Below, piece by piece: positions 24,473 to 33,399 of a stretch of DNA of 64,000 nt; the stretch's first letter is position 1, and each line of letters opens with the position of its first letter. The DNA lies in assembly GCF_000024345.1 (NCBI RefSeq), contig NC_013729.1, positions 6,324,001 to 6,388,000 of the forward strand. The letters are read 5' to 3'. Both the position numbers and the translations under genes were made by a program. Origin of the DNA: Kribbella flavida DSM 17836. GTDB lineage: Bacteria; Actinomycetota; Actinomycetes; Propionibacteriales; Kribbellaceae. The notes below the pieces were generated by a model, which ran no database searches, was not told where the DNA came from, and saw nothing but the letters and a program-made list of their open reading frames with translations.

Positions 24473-25969
24473 ATGGAGCTGACCGACGCAGCGGGGCGGA
24501 ACCTGCCGTCGCCGTGTGTGGTGGTGCTGGTGGGTCCGGGGGCGGCGGGCAAGTCGACGTGGGCGGCTGAGCGGTTCCCCGCGGAACTGGTCGTGTCGAG
24601 CGATCGGCTGCGGGCGCTGGTCGGGGCCGGGGAGGACGACCTGGCGGCGAGCGCCGGGGCGTTCGCAGTGCTGGAGGAGGTTGTCCGGCAGCGGATCGGG
24701 CGGCGGCTGACGACGGTGATCGACACGTTGGGACTGGACCGCGAGCGCCGACTCGGATGGCTGGCGCTGGCGCGGGAGGACGGGCTGCCGTGCGTGGCGG
24801 TCGCCTTCGACACCCCGGCGGCCGAGTGCCGCCGGCGCAACCGCGCGCGGGAGAAGCGCATTCCGGCGGACGTGCTCAGCGCACAGCTGAAGACGTGGAA
24901 CGCGGTGAAGAAGCTGCTGCCGGACGAGGGGTTCGACGAGGTGCTGCGGGCGGCGACGGAGGTCCGCGTCGTACCGGAGGCCTTTGTGCAGGCGGATGCG
25001 GCGGCGCGGCGGCAGGTGGAGTCGCCGCAGGGGCTGCGGTTCGGGTTGCAGTTGAGCAGCTACACGCACAAAGCAGGGCGCACGACCACCGCCGAGTGGA
25101 TCAAGCAGGTCGCGACCCGGGCCGAGGCGGTGGGCTTCGACGCGGTCTACGTGATGGACCACTTCCGGCAGATCCCGCAGTTGGGGCGAGCCTGGGAGGA
25201 CTTCCTGGAGAGCTGGACGACGCTGGCCTACCTCGCCGCCTGCACGGAGAAGGTGAAACTGGGCACGCTGGTCAGCGGCATCACCTACCGCAACGTCGCT
25301 CACCTGGGGAAGATCGCCGCGACCTTGGACGTGCTCAGCGGCGGCCGCGCCGTCTGCGGCGTCGGGCTGGCGTGGTTCGAGGCCGAGCACAAGGCGTACG
25401 GGTGGGACTTCCCGTCGGTCAGCGACCGGTACGCCGTACTCGAGGACGCGCTGCACCTTCTCCCCGCGCTGTGGGGCCCGGGCAGCAAACCCTTTCACGG
25501 CAAGGCTGTCGACGTGCCCGACACCACCTGCTACCCCCGCCCGCTGCAAGAACACCTGCCGATCCTGGTCGGCGGCAGCGGTCGGCGCACGCTGCGGCTG
25601 GCGGCCCGCTACGCCGACGCCGCCAACGTCTTCGGCGACGTCGCCCAGGTCAAGCAGCGAGCCGAATACCTGCACGACCAGGCCGTCCGCCGGGACCGTG
25701 CGCCAATCACGCTCACCCACCTGTCGACGACCCTGATCGGCACGGACCGGCAGCAGGTCGACGCCTTGGTCAACCGGCTCCGGCCCCGCCACCAGGACCC
25801 GGCTCGGTACGCCGCGGCGGTGAACGCCGGCACGATCGGCGACCAGGTCGGCCGCTTCCGCGAACTCGCCGAGGCGGGCGTGGCCGAGGTGATGATCAGC
25901 CTGCCGGACCTCGACGACGACCTGACCCCGCTCGACACCGCCGGCGAGGTGGTCCAAGCCTTCCGCTGA
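24473..25969 (+). CDS. P-loop kinase fused to a luciferase-like (F420-type) oxidoreductase
   Basis: 498 aa. Residues 1-175 are a P-loop kinase of the polynucleotide-kinase/zeta-toxin type: Walker A GPGAAGKST with K27, SSDRLRALVG, TVIDTLGLDRERR, and an Arg-rich lid RRRNRAREKRIP. Residues about 185-498 are a luciferase-like monooxygenase domain (LRFGLQLSSYTHKAGRTTTA, EAVGFDAVYVMDHF, KVKLGTLVSGITYRNVAHLG, PILVGGSGRRTLRLAARYAD) of the kind that uses F420 or FMN. Codon use is continuous over the junction, so a real fusion is likely. RBS GGAGT/GAGG lies upstream of ATG 24473. It is convergent with mycothione reductase, 3 bp apart. Confidence 0.83.
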   Translation: MELTDAAGRNLPSPCVVVLVGPGAAGKSTWAAERFPAELVVSSDRLRALVGAGEDDLAASAGAFAVLEEVVRQRIGRRLTTVIDTLGLDRERRLGWLALAREDGLPCVAVAFDTPAAECRRRNRAREKRIPADVLSAQLKTWNAVKKLLPDEGFDEVLRAATEVRVVPEAFVQADAAARRQVESPQGLRFGLQLSSYTHKAGRTTTAEWIKQVATRAEAVGFDAVYVMDHFRQIPQLGRAWEDFLESWTTLAYLAACTEKVKLGTLVSGITYRNVAHLGKIAATLDVLSGGRAVCGVGLAWFEAEHKAYGWDFPSVSDRYAVLEDALHLLPALWGPGSKPFHGKAVDVPDTTCYPRPLQEHLPILVGGSGRRTLRLAARYADAANVFGDVAQVKQRAEYLHDQAVRRDRAPITLTHLSTTLIGTDRQQVDALVNRLRPRHQDPARYAAAVNAGTIGDQVGRFRELAEAGVAEVMISLPDLDDDLTPLDTAGEVVQAFR

Positions 25970-25972
25970 TCG

Positions 25973-27373
25973 TCAGCTGCGGTCGAGCGGGAGGTTCAGC
26001 AGCGCGTTCTCGATCAGCTCGGGCAGCGCCGGGTGGATCCAGTACTGGCCGCGCGCCATCGTGTGCGCGTCCAGGCCGAAGCTCATCGCCTGGATGACCG
26101 GCTGCAGGATCGTCGAGGCGTGCGGGCCGATCAGGTGCGCGCCGATCAGCAGCCCGGTCGCCGGGTCCGCGAGCAGCTTGGCGAATCCGGTCGTGTTCTC
26201 CATCGCCCAGCCGTACGCGATGCCGGCGTACTCCGCGCGGCCCACGACGTACGGGACCTGCTGCTCGCGCGCCTGCTCCTCGGTCAGGCCGACCGACGCG
26301 ATCTGCGGCGAGCCGAAGACGGCCGCGGGCACGAACCGGTGGTCGGACTCGATCGGGTCGTCGGGGTGCAGCAGGTTGTGCTGCACGACCCGGGCCTCGT
26401 GGTTCGCGACGTGCTTGAGCTGGTACTTCGACGACAGGTCGCCGAGCGCGTAGATGCCCTCGACGGCGGTCTGCTGGTGCGCGTCGACGACCACCCGGCC
26501 GTCCTGGTCCACCTCGACCCCGGTCGCGGCCGGGTCGAGCAGGTCGGAGTTCGGCTGCCGCCCGACGGCGACCAGCACCTCGTCGACCACGACCTCGTCG
26601 GCCCCCGCCGGGCTGAGCGTGGTCAGCGCGACCGACCCGTCGTCGCGGCGGACGGCGCCGATCGTCTCGTGCAGCAGCCGGACGTCGTACGCGGCGGTGG
26701 CCAGGTCGGTGTAGCGGGTGGCGACCTCGGTGTCCTCGCGGCGCAGCAGCAGCGCGGACCGGGCGATCAGCGTCACCTCGACCCCGAGCGAGGAGAACAC
26801 GTGCGCGAACTCGGCCGCGACGAACCCGCTGCCGATGATGCCGAGCCGGGCCGGCAGCCGCTCCAGCCGCATCACCGTGTCGGAGGTGTGGAACCCGGCC
26901 TCGGTCAGCCCCGGCACGAACGGCACGATCGGCCGGCTGCCCGCGGCCAGCACGAACCGGTCGGCGGTGATCACCCGGGTCTGCCCGTCGGCACCGGTGA
27001 CGGTCAGCTCCTTGGTCGCGGTGAACCGGCCGGTGCCGTCGTACACGGTGACGTTCGCGTTGTCCGCATGCTGCCGCCGGTACTGCGCGCCGCCGGCCGC
27101 GATCGGGTCGATCCGGCCGAACACGCGGTCCCGGATGTCCGCCCAGCGCACCCCGGTCAGTTGCTCGTCGACGCCGAACCGCGCGCTGTGCGCCGGGGTC
27201 GCGGCCACGTCGGCGGTGTGCACGAACATCTTGGTCGGGATGCAGCCGACGTTCAGGCAGGTCCCGCCGAAGGTGCCGCGTTCGACGATCGCCGTCTTCA
27301 GGTCCGCGAACCGGTGGTCGAGAATCGAGTTCCCGGAGCCGGTGCCGACGATCACCAAGTCGTAGTGAGTCAC
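25973..27373 (-). CDS. mtr: Mycothione reductase
   Basis: 466 aa from GTG 27373. An FAD/NADPH disulfide reductase that recycles mycothiol disulfide, the thiol buffer of actinobacteria. FAD site at YDLVIVGTGSGNSILDHRF, redox-active C39/C44 in GGTCLNVGCIPTK, NADPH site in LGIIGSGFVAAEFAHVFSSL, and C-terminal His-Glu pair in IHPALPELIENALL. The GTGSGNSI start is characteristic of Mtr rather than of glutathione reductase or lipoamide dehydrogenase. It ends 3 bp from the convergent fusion gene. Confidence 0.93.
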   Translation of the reverse strand: MTHYDLVIVGTGSGNSILDHRFADLKTAIVERGTFGGTCLNVGCIPTKMFVHTADVAATPAHSARFGVDEQLTGVRWADIRDRVFGRIDPIAAGGAQYRRQHADNANVTVYDGTGRFTATKELTVTGADGQTRVITADRFVLAAGSRPIVPFVPGLTEAGFHTSDTVMRLERLPARLGIIGSGFVAAEFAHVFSSLGVEVTLIARSALLLRREDTEVATRYTDLATAAYDVRLLHETIGAVRRDDGSVALTTLSPAGADEVVVDEVLVAVGRQPNSDLLDPAATGVEVDQDGRVVVDAHQQTAVEGIYALGDLSSKYQLKHVANHEARVVQHNLLHPDDPIESDHRFVPAAVFGSPQIASVGLTEEQAREQQVPYVVGRAEYAGIAYGWAMENTTGFAKLLADPATGLLIGAHLIGPHASTILQPVIQAMSFGLDAHTMARGQYWIHPALPELIENALLNLPLDRS

Positions 27374-27429
27374 ACCCCATTGTGACCGTGACGGCAAGCC
27401 GCCCCGACCGGCCGGCGGGCGGTCGCCGC

Positions 27430-28731
27430 TCAGGCCACCCGGTGGGCGGCGTCGACGGCGGCCTTCTCGTCCTGCACCTCACGCTGGGTCAGCACGTCGA
27501 GCCGCGGGCGGGGCAAGAGCCGGGGCCGGATCGCCAGTCCGCGACGGCGGGAGAAGTAGATCACCGAGGCGACTGTGCCGAGCACGGTGAGCGAGCCGCC
27601 GACGATCAGCGACCAGCGGGCACCGAACTCCTGACCGACCCAGCCGATGAACGGTGAGCCGATCGGCGTGCCGCCCATCAGCACGGTCATGTAGAGCGCC
27701 ATCACCCGGCCCCGCATGGTCGGCTCGATGCCGAGCTGCATGGTCGCGTTGGCCGCGGTCAGCATGGTCAGCGCGGTGAACCCGACCAGCGGCAGCACCG
27801 CCGCGAAGCTCAGGTACGTCGGCATCAGGCCGCTGACCACCACCATCACGCCGAAGGCCAGGGCCGCGCCGATCACCAGGCGGGCGCGGGTCCGGACCCG
27901 GCGGGCGGCGAGCAGCGCGCCGGCCAGCGAGCCGATCGCCAGGATCGAGCCGAGAATGCCGTACTCCCCCGCGCCCTGGTGGAACGCGCTGGTGGCCATC
28001 AGCGCCGAGGTCATCTGGAAGTTCAGCCCGAAGGTGCCGGCGAAGAACACCGCGACCAGCACCATCATCAGGTCCGGCCGGCGCCACAGGTAACGCATGC
28101 CGTCGCGGATCATGCCCTTGTCGCGGGCGGCCACCTTCGGCGTGTGCAGCTCCTCCACCCGCATCAGCCGCAGCGAGATGATCACCGCGGCGTAGGTGAA
28201 GCCGTTGATCATGATCACCGGACCGGTGCCGATCCAGTGGATCAGCAGGCCGGCCAGGCCCGGGCCGATCAGCCGGGCGGCGTTGAACGAGGCCGAGTTC
28301 AGCCCGACCGCGTTGGACAACTCGTCGCGGCCGACCATCTCGACCACGAACGCCTGCCGGGTCGGGGCGTCGAAGGCCGTGCCGACGCCGAACAGCAGCG
28401 CCAGCGCGTAGACGTGCCAGGCCTCGACCAGGCCGGTCACGGTCAGCGTGCCGAGCACCAGCGCGACCGCGCCCATGGCGAGCTGGGTGATGGTCAGCAC
28501 CTTGCGCTTCGGGAAGCGGTCGGCCACCAGGCCGGCGTACGGGCTGAGCAGCAGCGACGGCAGGAACTGCAGGCCGGTGACGATGCCGAGCGCCGTCCCG
28601 GAGTGGGTCAGCTCCAGGACCAGCCAGTCCTGGGCGACCCGCTGCATCCAGGTGCCGACGTTCGAGACGATCGCGCCGGAGGCGTAGAGACGGAAGTTGC
28701 GGACCTTGAACGCGCGAAAGGTCGGACTCAT
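27430..28731 (-). CDS. MFS transporter
   Basis: 433 aa from ATG 28731, about 12 membrane segments. The start FRAFKVRNFRLYASGAIVSN, VGTWMQRVAQDWLVLELTHS and the motif A-like GLVADRFPKRKVLTITQ are typical of the enterobactin-exporter (EntS-like) MFS group. The ATG overlaps the stop of the marR gene (ATGA at 28728-28731), so exporter and regulator are translationally coupled. Efflux of a toxic organic compound is likely. Confidence 0.88.
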   Translation of the reverse strand: MSPTFRAFKVRNFRLYASGAIVSNVGTWMQRVAQDWLVLELTHSGTALGIVTGLQFLPSLLLSPYAGLVADRFPKRKVLTITQLAMGAVALVLGTLTVTGLVEAWHVYALALLFGVGTAFDAPTRQAFVVEMVGRDELSNAVGLNSASFNAARLIGPGLAGLLIHWIGTGPVIMINGFTYAAVIISLRLMRVEELHTPKVAARDKGMIRDGMRYLWRRPDLMMVLVAVFFAGTFGLNFQMTSALMATSAFHQGAGEYGILGSILAIGSLAGALLAARRVRTRARLVIGAALAFGVMVVVSGLMPTYLSFAAVLPLVGFTALTMLTAANATMQLGIEPTMRGRVMALYMTVLMGGTPIGSPFIGWVGQEFGARWSLIVGGSLTVLGTVASVIYFSRRRGLAIRPRLLPRPRLDVLTQREVQDEKAAVDAAHRVA

Positions 28732-29195
28732 GTAGCCGCCAGGCGTTCGAGAACAGGCGCTGCCTTGCGCAGGATGTCGCGCTCCTCGGGAGTCAGTTTC
28801 TTCAGTTTGGTCTGCAGCCACTCGTCGCGGCGCCGGCGGTTGGCCAGCAGCAGCACGTGCGCGGCCGGGGTCAGCTCGACCACGATCTGGCGCTTGTCGG
28901 TCGCGTGCGGGCGGCGGACCACCAGGCCCGCCTCCTCCATGTTCGACACGATCCGCGTCATCGACGGCGGTTTGACCTGCTCGTGCGCGGCCAGCTCGCC
29001 GATCGTCATCGCCGCGTGCTTGCCGAGAGCTCCCAGAACGCCGAGCTGGTTCGCGGTCAGGTCGTGGCCGTCCTCGCGCTGCCGCCGGATCTGCCGGGAC
29101 AGCCGCAACGTGGACGACCGCAGGGCGCTCGCCAGCCCGACGTCGGACTTCACCTGCTGGGCTACGACTTCGGGCATGTCGTTAGCATAACTCAT
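28728..29195 (-). CDS. MarR-family transcriptional regulator
   Basis: 155 aa. The winged helix-turn-helix is at about 45-125: DLTANQLGVLGALGKH, TIGELAAHEQVKPPSMTRIV and NMEEAGLVVRRPHATDKRQI. The start is taken as ATG 29195; ATG 29177 (MPEVVAQQ) is also possible and would place the operator fully upstream. An inverted repeat TCGTTAGCA/TGCTAACGA brackets the first start codon. It probably represses itself and the coupled MFS exporter. A homologue (Rv0880) sits in the corresponding M. tuberculosis region, from memory. Confidence 0.9.
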   Translation of the reverse strand: MSYANDMPEVVAQQVKSDVGLASALRSSTLRLSRQIRRQREDGHDLTANQLGVLGALGKHAAMTIGELAAHEQVKPPSMTRIVSNMEEAGLVVRRPHATDKRQIVVELTPAAHVLLLANRRRRDEWLQTKLKKLTPEERDILRKAAPVLERLAAT

Positions 29196-29210
29196 TACCT
29201 TTGCTAACGA
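29179..29210. promoter_or_regulatory. MarR operator candidate
   Basis: TCGTTAGCA (29179-29187) and its exact complement TGCTAACGA (29202-29210), 9-bp arms with a 14-bp spacer that contains the ATG at 29195. The position over the start of marR is what autorepression would need. Confidence 0.7.
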
Positions 29211-29253
29211 TAAAGACCGACGGCGTATTCCGCACCGTGGTCCGGCTCCGGTG

Positions 29254-29853
29254 TCACCAGCGCGGCAGGTGACCTGCGTCCGGCGGCTGGCAGAAGCGCA
29301 ACATGTTGCCGAACGGGTCGTTGACCGCCATCACCCGGGCCCAGCCGGCGTCCTCGGGCCGGGGCACCCAGACCGCCGGCCCGAACACCTCGACCTGGGT
29401 CCGCTGCGCGTCGAGCTCCGCGTGCAGGTCGTCCAGGTTCGGCAGCCAGATCCCGATCGTGGCGCCGGGCGAGGCGACGTACGGCGTCTCGGTCAGGTGG
29501 AAGGTGCTGCCGGCCCGGGTGACCTGACCGTAGAACGGCCCGTCCGCACCGTCGGACGGGCCGCCGAAGTCGAGCCGGCAGCCGAGGAAGTCGACGAAGA
29601 AGCGGCGGGCCTGCGCGACGTCGAAGATCCGCAGCACCGGGATCGTCGGGTTGCCGCCTACACCGGTGCTGCCGTCGCCGTCGACACCGGCCAGCTGCCG
29701 GGCCTTGGCCGCCATCACGTTCCAGTCGGCGTGGCCGAACTGGCGGGCGACGATCTCCAGCGCCTCGCTGTGCCCGAGCTCGACCTGCCGGCGGGCGAGC
29801 AGCTCGGCCCGCAGCGTCTTCGCCATCGTCTTGGCGTCGCGGAAAGTACGCAT
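29254..29853 (-). CDS. Glyoxalase-related N-domain plus VOC-domain protein
   Basis: 199 aa from ATG 29853 with a clear AGGAGG site. Residues 1-60 (TFRDAKTMAKTLRAELLARR, LGHSEALEIVARQFGHADWN) are the helical glyoxalase-related module often found in front of VOC domains. Residues about 70-199 are a vicinal-oxygen-chelate domain of the bleomycin-resistance type: VLRIFDVAQARRFFVDFLGC, GSTFHLTETP, VMAVNDPFGNMLRF. A binding protein or small metalloenzyme; substrate unknown. Confidence 0.83.
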   Translation of the reverse strand: MRTFRDAKTMAKTLRAELLARRQVELGHSEALEIVARQFGHADWNVMAAKARQLAGVDGDGSTGVGGNPTIPVLRIFDVAQARRFFVDFLGCRLDFGGPSDGADGPFYGQVTRAGSTFHLTETPYVASPGATIGIWLPNLDDLHAELDAQRTQVEVFGPAVWVPRPEDAGWARVMAVNDPFGNMLRFCQPPDAGHLPRW

Positions 29854-30040
29854 CTGATCCTCCTGGCGGACAACGAGACCAGTTGCCTGCGTTGCTGATG
29901 GGTCCGCCGGGGAGCAGAGCGTCAGGAAGCCGAACGATGCGTTCACCGAACCCCTCCGGGGCGCAGGCGGCCGGCCGCATCAGCCGTGCGCTCAGGTTAG
30001 GAAGGTAGGTAGGCACTGTCAACGATTAGGGTGTGCGGCC

Positions 30041-31120
30041 ATGGGGACTGCTGCGGATCTGCTCGAGTACGAGCACCGCTTCCGCCGGGCCGGGTTGCCG
30101 TTGTTCATCGAGGACTTCTCGCCGGTGCACGACATCTTCACCCGGGCGACGCCGCTGCTCGCGCTGGTGTTCGTCGCCGAGATGCTCGGCGCGACCTCGC
30201 TGACCTGGCCGGTCTGGGTGAACGCGCTGGCCGTGCTCGGTGGTCTGGCCGTGCTGGTCGGCGGCTTCGGCCTGCTGAACCTGCTGCGCGGCCGGCCGTT
30301 CTGGTCGCTGCCGACCCGCTTCGGCATCCCGGAGCTGGCCACCTTCGTGCTGCTGCCGGCTCTGCTGCCGCTGCTGTCGCAGTTCCAGCTGCGGCAGTTC
30401 TTCGGCGTGGCCGCCGGCAACCTGGTCCTGCTCGGCCTGGTGTACGTCGTGGTCGGCTACGGCCTGATCGGTACGACGCTGTGGGGGCTGCGCCGGCTCG
30501 CGGGTGAGCTGGCGAGCTCGGTCGCCAGCCTGATCCGCGCACTGCCGCTGCTGCTGGTGTTCTCGCTCGTGCTGTTCGTGAACACCGAGATGTGGCAGGT
30601 GTTCGCCGGCATGCCGGTCGCCTTCATCGTCTTCTCGGCGATCGCGTTCGCCGTGCTCAGCAACCTGTTCCTGGTCCTGCGGCTGCCGCAGGAGCTGGAC
30701 CGGGTCGAGCGCGACGCCGGCTCCGGCCCGCCGCTGCGCCGGATGCAGCGGCTGAACCTGAGCGTGAGTCTGGTGATCCGCCAGTGGATGCAGGTCCTGG
30801 TGGTCAGCGCCGGCGTCGGCGTCTTCTTCGTCGGTTTCGGCATGCTGGCGATCAGCGCCCGCATCTACGCCGACTGGGGCATCGACCCGGGCGCCTGGTC
30901 GTACGAGTTCTGGCTGCTCGGTCACCCGCTGCTGATCAGCGAGGCCATGGTGAAGGTTGCCATCGGCATCGCCAACTTCACCGGCCTGTACTACTCGATC
31001 TCGCTGATGACCGACGCCACCTACCGGACGGAGTTCCTGGACAACGTGTCCGACGAGCTGCGTGAGCTGTTCACCGCCCGCTCCGAGTACCTCGAGCTCC
31101 GTTCCCGCATCGCGGCCTGA
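30041..31120 (+). CDS. Multi-spanning membrane protein of unknown function
   Basis: 359 aa from ATG 30041, about eight to nine hydrophobic segments spread over the whole length. The amphipathic N-terminus (ADLLEYEHRFRRAGLPLFIE, DFSPVHDIFTRATPLL) and the cytoplasmic loop RLPQELDRVERDAGSG are distinctive. The C-terminal region ends in a short hydrophilic helix (DELRELFTARSEYLELRSRI). No known family was recognised and the neighbours do not suggest a role. Confidence 0.75.
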   Translation: MGTAADLLEYEHRFRRAGLPLFIEDFSPVHDIFTRATPLLALVFVAEMLGATSLTWPVWVNALAVLGGLAVLVGGFGLLNLLRGRPFWSLPTRFGIPELATFVLLPALLPLLSQFQLRQFFGVAAGNLVLLGLVYVVVGYGLIGTTLWGLRRLAGELASSVASLIRALPLLLVFSLVLFVNTEMWQVFAGMPVAFIVFSAIAFAVLSNLFLVLRLPQELDRVERDAGSGPPLRRMQRLNLSVSLVIRQWMQVLVVSAGVGVFFVGFGMLAISARIYADWGIDPGAWSYEFWLLGHPLLISEAMVKVAIGIANFTGLYYSISLMTDATYRTEFLDNVSDELRELFTARSEYLELRSRIAA

Positions 31121-31122
31121 AA

Positions 31123-31152
31123 CCCCGGCCTCGGCTGCTGCCGCGACCGGGG
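31123..31152. terminator. Putative bidirectional terminator
   Basis: CCCCGG (31123-31128) pairs with CCGGGG (31147-31152), and inside it CGGC (31132-31135) pairs with GCCG (31140-31143). It occupies the 40-bp gap between the convergent membrane-protein and peptidase genes. Confidence 0.5.
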
Positions 31153-31160
31153 CGATCAGG

Positions 31161-33248
31161 TCAGGCCTGAAGGGCAGTCTTGAGGAAGTGCAACTGGTGG
31201 CGCATCAGCCCTTCGACCGCAGCCTCGTCGGTCGGTGCGTGTCCCGCTCCCGACAGCGGCAGCACCTGGTGCGGGCGCCCGGCGGCCAGCAGCGCGGCGG
31301 ACAGCCGGAGCGTGTGCGCAGCGACGACGTTGTCGTCCGCCAGCCCGTGGACGAGCAACAACGGGCGGGACAGGTTGGCCGCGTCCGCGATCGGTGACGA
31401 CCTGTCGTACGCCTCCGGGTTGTCATCCGGGTGCCCGAGGAAGCGCTCGCGCCAGTGGGTGTCGTACAGGCGCTGATCGCTCGGCCCCGCACCGGACACT
31501 GCCGCGTGGAACACGTCCGGCCGGCGGAGTACGGCGGCCACCGCCAGCGTGCCGCCGTAGCTCCAGCCGATGATGCCGACCCGGGTGAGATCAAGGTCCG
31601 GGCAGTACTCCGCCGCTGCGTGCAGAGCGATCACCTGATCCTCCAGCGGCGCCGACAGGGTATCGCCGCGCACGGTCTTCTCCCAGGCCGGTCCGCGTCC
31701 CGGCGTACCGCGGCCGTCGGCGATGACCACGGCGAACCCGGCCTCGGCGTACCACTGGGCGGTCGCGTACGCCGGGGTGGTGGCGCGGACGACGATCTGC
31801 ATCGCCGGACCGGCGTACGGCGCCATCAGGACCGGCAAGGTGGTCCCCGGCTCGTACCAGGACGGCAGGACGAGGGCGGTGCGCAGCTCCTGCTCCCCCG
31901 CAGACATCCAGGTGATCCGGGGAGTCAGCACAGGCGCGGCCGCCAAGGACCGGATCTCCTGGTCGGGCCGGCCGTCCCGGCGTACGGCGAAGCTCCGGCC
32001 GGTCTCGGTGTTCGCGGTGAGCACGAGGGTGTCGCCGGTCCGGGTGGCGGTGTGCACGCCGGGGGTGTCGGTGAGCCGGCGGAGACCGGCGGGGTCGTGT
32101 GACCAGACGTGGCGCTCCGTCGGTTCGCTGCTCGCCTCGAAGAGCACCGACTCGGCGGTGACGTCCAGGACAGCGTGCAGCTGGAGTCCGTCCGGGGTCG
32201 CCGGTTGTCCGTCGACCAGCAGCCTGCGGGTGTGAGGGGTGTCGTCGGGGACCACGAGCTTGCCGAACGCGGTGCGGGCCGGCGTACCGGGGAGGAGCTG
32301 GACCCACGCGGTGTCCCGCTGCTCGTGCAGCACCTCGGTCAGGCCGGTCGACGGGTCGGCGCTGAGCACGTGCAGGGTCCGTTGGTCCCGCGACTGCACG
32401 CTGATCAACGGGCCGTGCCGGTCCCAGGCGGCGGACACCAGGTACTCGAAGGTTTCCCGGTCCCAGTCGATGTCGATCGTCGTCCCGGACAGGTCGAGCA
32501 CGTGCAGGGAGACCAGCGCGTTGGCGGTGCCGGCCGCCGGGTAGCGGATCTCCCGCGGGCGGGTCCGGGGGTTGGCCGGGTCGGCGATCCACCAGCGCTG
32601 GACGGGCGTCAGGTCGACCCGTGCGGCGAGCAGGCGGTCGCCGCCGGGTGACCACCAGTGGCCGCGCGTGCGGTTCATCGACTCGGCGGCGACGTGCTCC
32701 GCCAGTCCCCAGCCGACCAGCGGATCGTCGTCGCCGGCCACCCGCTGGTCGTTGCCAAGGGCAATCTCCAGGACGTGCAGCGAGCCGTCGGTCACGTACG
32801 CGACGCGGCGACCGGTCGGGTCCAGCCGTGGATCGACGACCGGGCCGGCCGGGTCCAGCCGGCGCAGCGCCTCGGTGGCCAGGTCGAGGTGCCACAGCCG
32901 ACCGTTGACCGCGAAGACCACGGTCTGCAGCGCGGTGTCCGCGCTGTACGCGACCACGCCGCCGGACCGCTCCCGGGCGCGTTCCCGGCGGATGCGCTCG
33001 GCCTCGGGGACCGGGCCGTCGTCGCCGAGGTGTTCAGGGGCGACCAGCAGGCGCTCCCCCGTGCCGTCGAGCAGCCACAGGCAGCTCGCCCGATCCTCGG
33101 GGCCGCGGGTGCGGAGGAAGAGCACCCGCTCGCCGTCCGGGGCGACGGTGAAGGCGCGCGGCAGGCCGAGGGAGAAGCGTTGGGTCCGGGCCGACTGGGC
33201 GGGGTAGGCCTCGGCGGGTGACAGGGCTGGTGTGTGGTGTGTGTCCAT
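31161..33248 (-). CDS. S9 family peptidase (dipeptidyl-peptidase IV-like)
   Basis: 695 aa. The N-terminal 430 residues follow the DPP IV beta-propeller pattern (AFTVAPDGERVLFLRTRGPE, LDPTGRRVAYVTDG, TRGHWWSPGGDRLLAARVDL). The C-terminal alpha/beta-hydrolase domain has the serine-peptidase triad S563 (GWSYGGTLAV), D638 (HGLADDNVV) and H670 (GAGHAPTD). No signal peptide is visible, so it probably trims short peptides in the cytosol, cutting after Pro or Ala at the second position. The start is GTG/ATG near 33248 (MDTHHTPALSP). Confidence 0.9.
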   Translation of the reverse strand: MDTHHTPALSPAEAYPAQSARTQRFSLGLPRAFTVAPDGERVLFLRTRGPEDRASCLWLLDGTGERLLVAPEHLGDDGPVPEAERIRRERARERSGGVVAYSADTALQTVVFAVNGRLWHLDLATEALRRLDPAGPVVDPRLDPTGRRVAYVTDGSLHVLEIALGNDQRVAGDDDPLVGWGLAEHVAAESMNRTRGHWWSPGGDRLLAARVDLTPVQRWWIADPANPRTRPREIRYPAAGTANALVSLHVLDLSGTTIDIDWDRETFEYLVSAAWDRHGPLISVQSRDQRTLHVLSADPSTGLTEVLHEQRDTAWVQLLPGTPARTAFGKLVVPDDTPHTRRLLVDGQPATPDGLQLHAVLDVTAESVLFEASSEPTERHVWSHDPAGLRRLTDTPGVHTATRTGDTLVLTANTETGRSFAVRRDGRPDQEIRSLAAAPVLTPRITWMSAGEQELRTALVLPSWYEPGTTLPVLMAPYAGPAMQIVVRATTPAYATAQWYAEAGFAVVIADGRGTPGRGPAWEKTVRGDTLSAPLEDQVIALHAAAEYCPDLDLTRVGIIGWSYGGTLAVAAVLRRPDVFHAAVSGAGPSDQRLYDTHWRERFLGHPDDNPEAYDRSSPIADAANLSRPLLLVHGLADDNVVAAHTLRLSAALLAAGRPHQVLPLSGAGHAPTDEAAVEGLMRHQLHFLKTALQA

Positions 33249-33345
33249 AACCGAGACCTTGGGCGTCGTATCCGAAGGGACTGCGGGGGAAGAAGCGTGA
33301 CGCTCGAACGCGGCGGCGGAGCATCAGCAGGCAGTCGGAGAACCC

Positions 33346-33381
33346 GAGTGCACCGAGAACCTATCACCCCTCGGTGCACTC
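33346..33381 (-). terminator. Terminator hairpin after the purine permease gene
   Basis: GAGTGCACCGAG (33346-33357) pairs perfectly with 33370-33381 over 12 bp around a 12-base loop. On the minus strand it lies 19 bp beyond the permease stop and upstream of the peptidase gene. Confidence 0.75.
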
Positions 33382-33399
33382 CCGGACGGCAGGTCCCGG

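Noticed and set aside
30001..30040. Phage or integrative element boundaries
   Set aside because: No integrase, transposase, tRNA attachment site or flanking direct repeats were found anywhere in the window, and GC and codon use are even.
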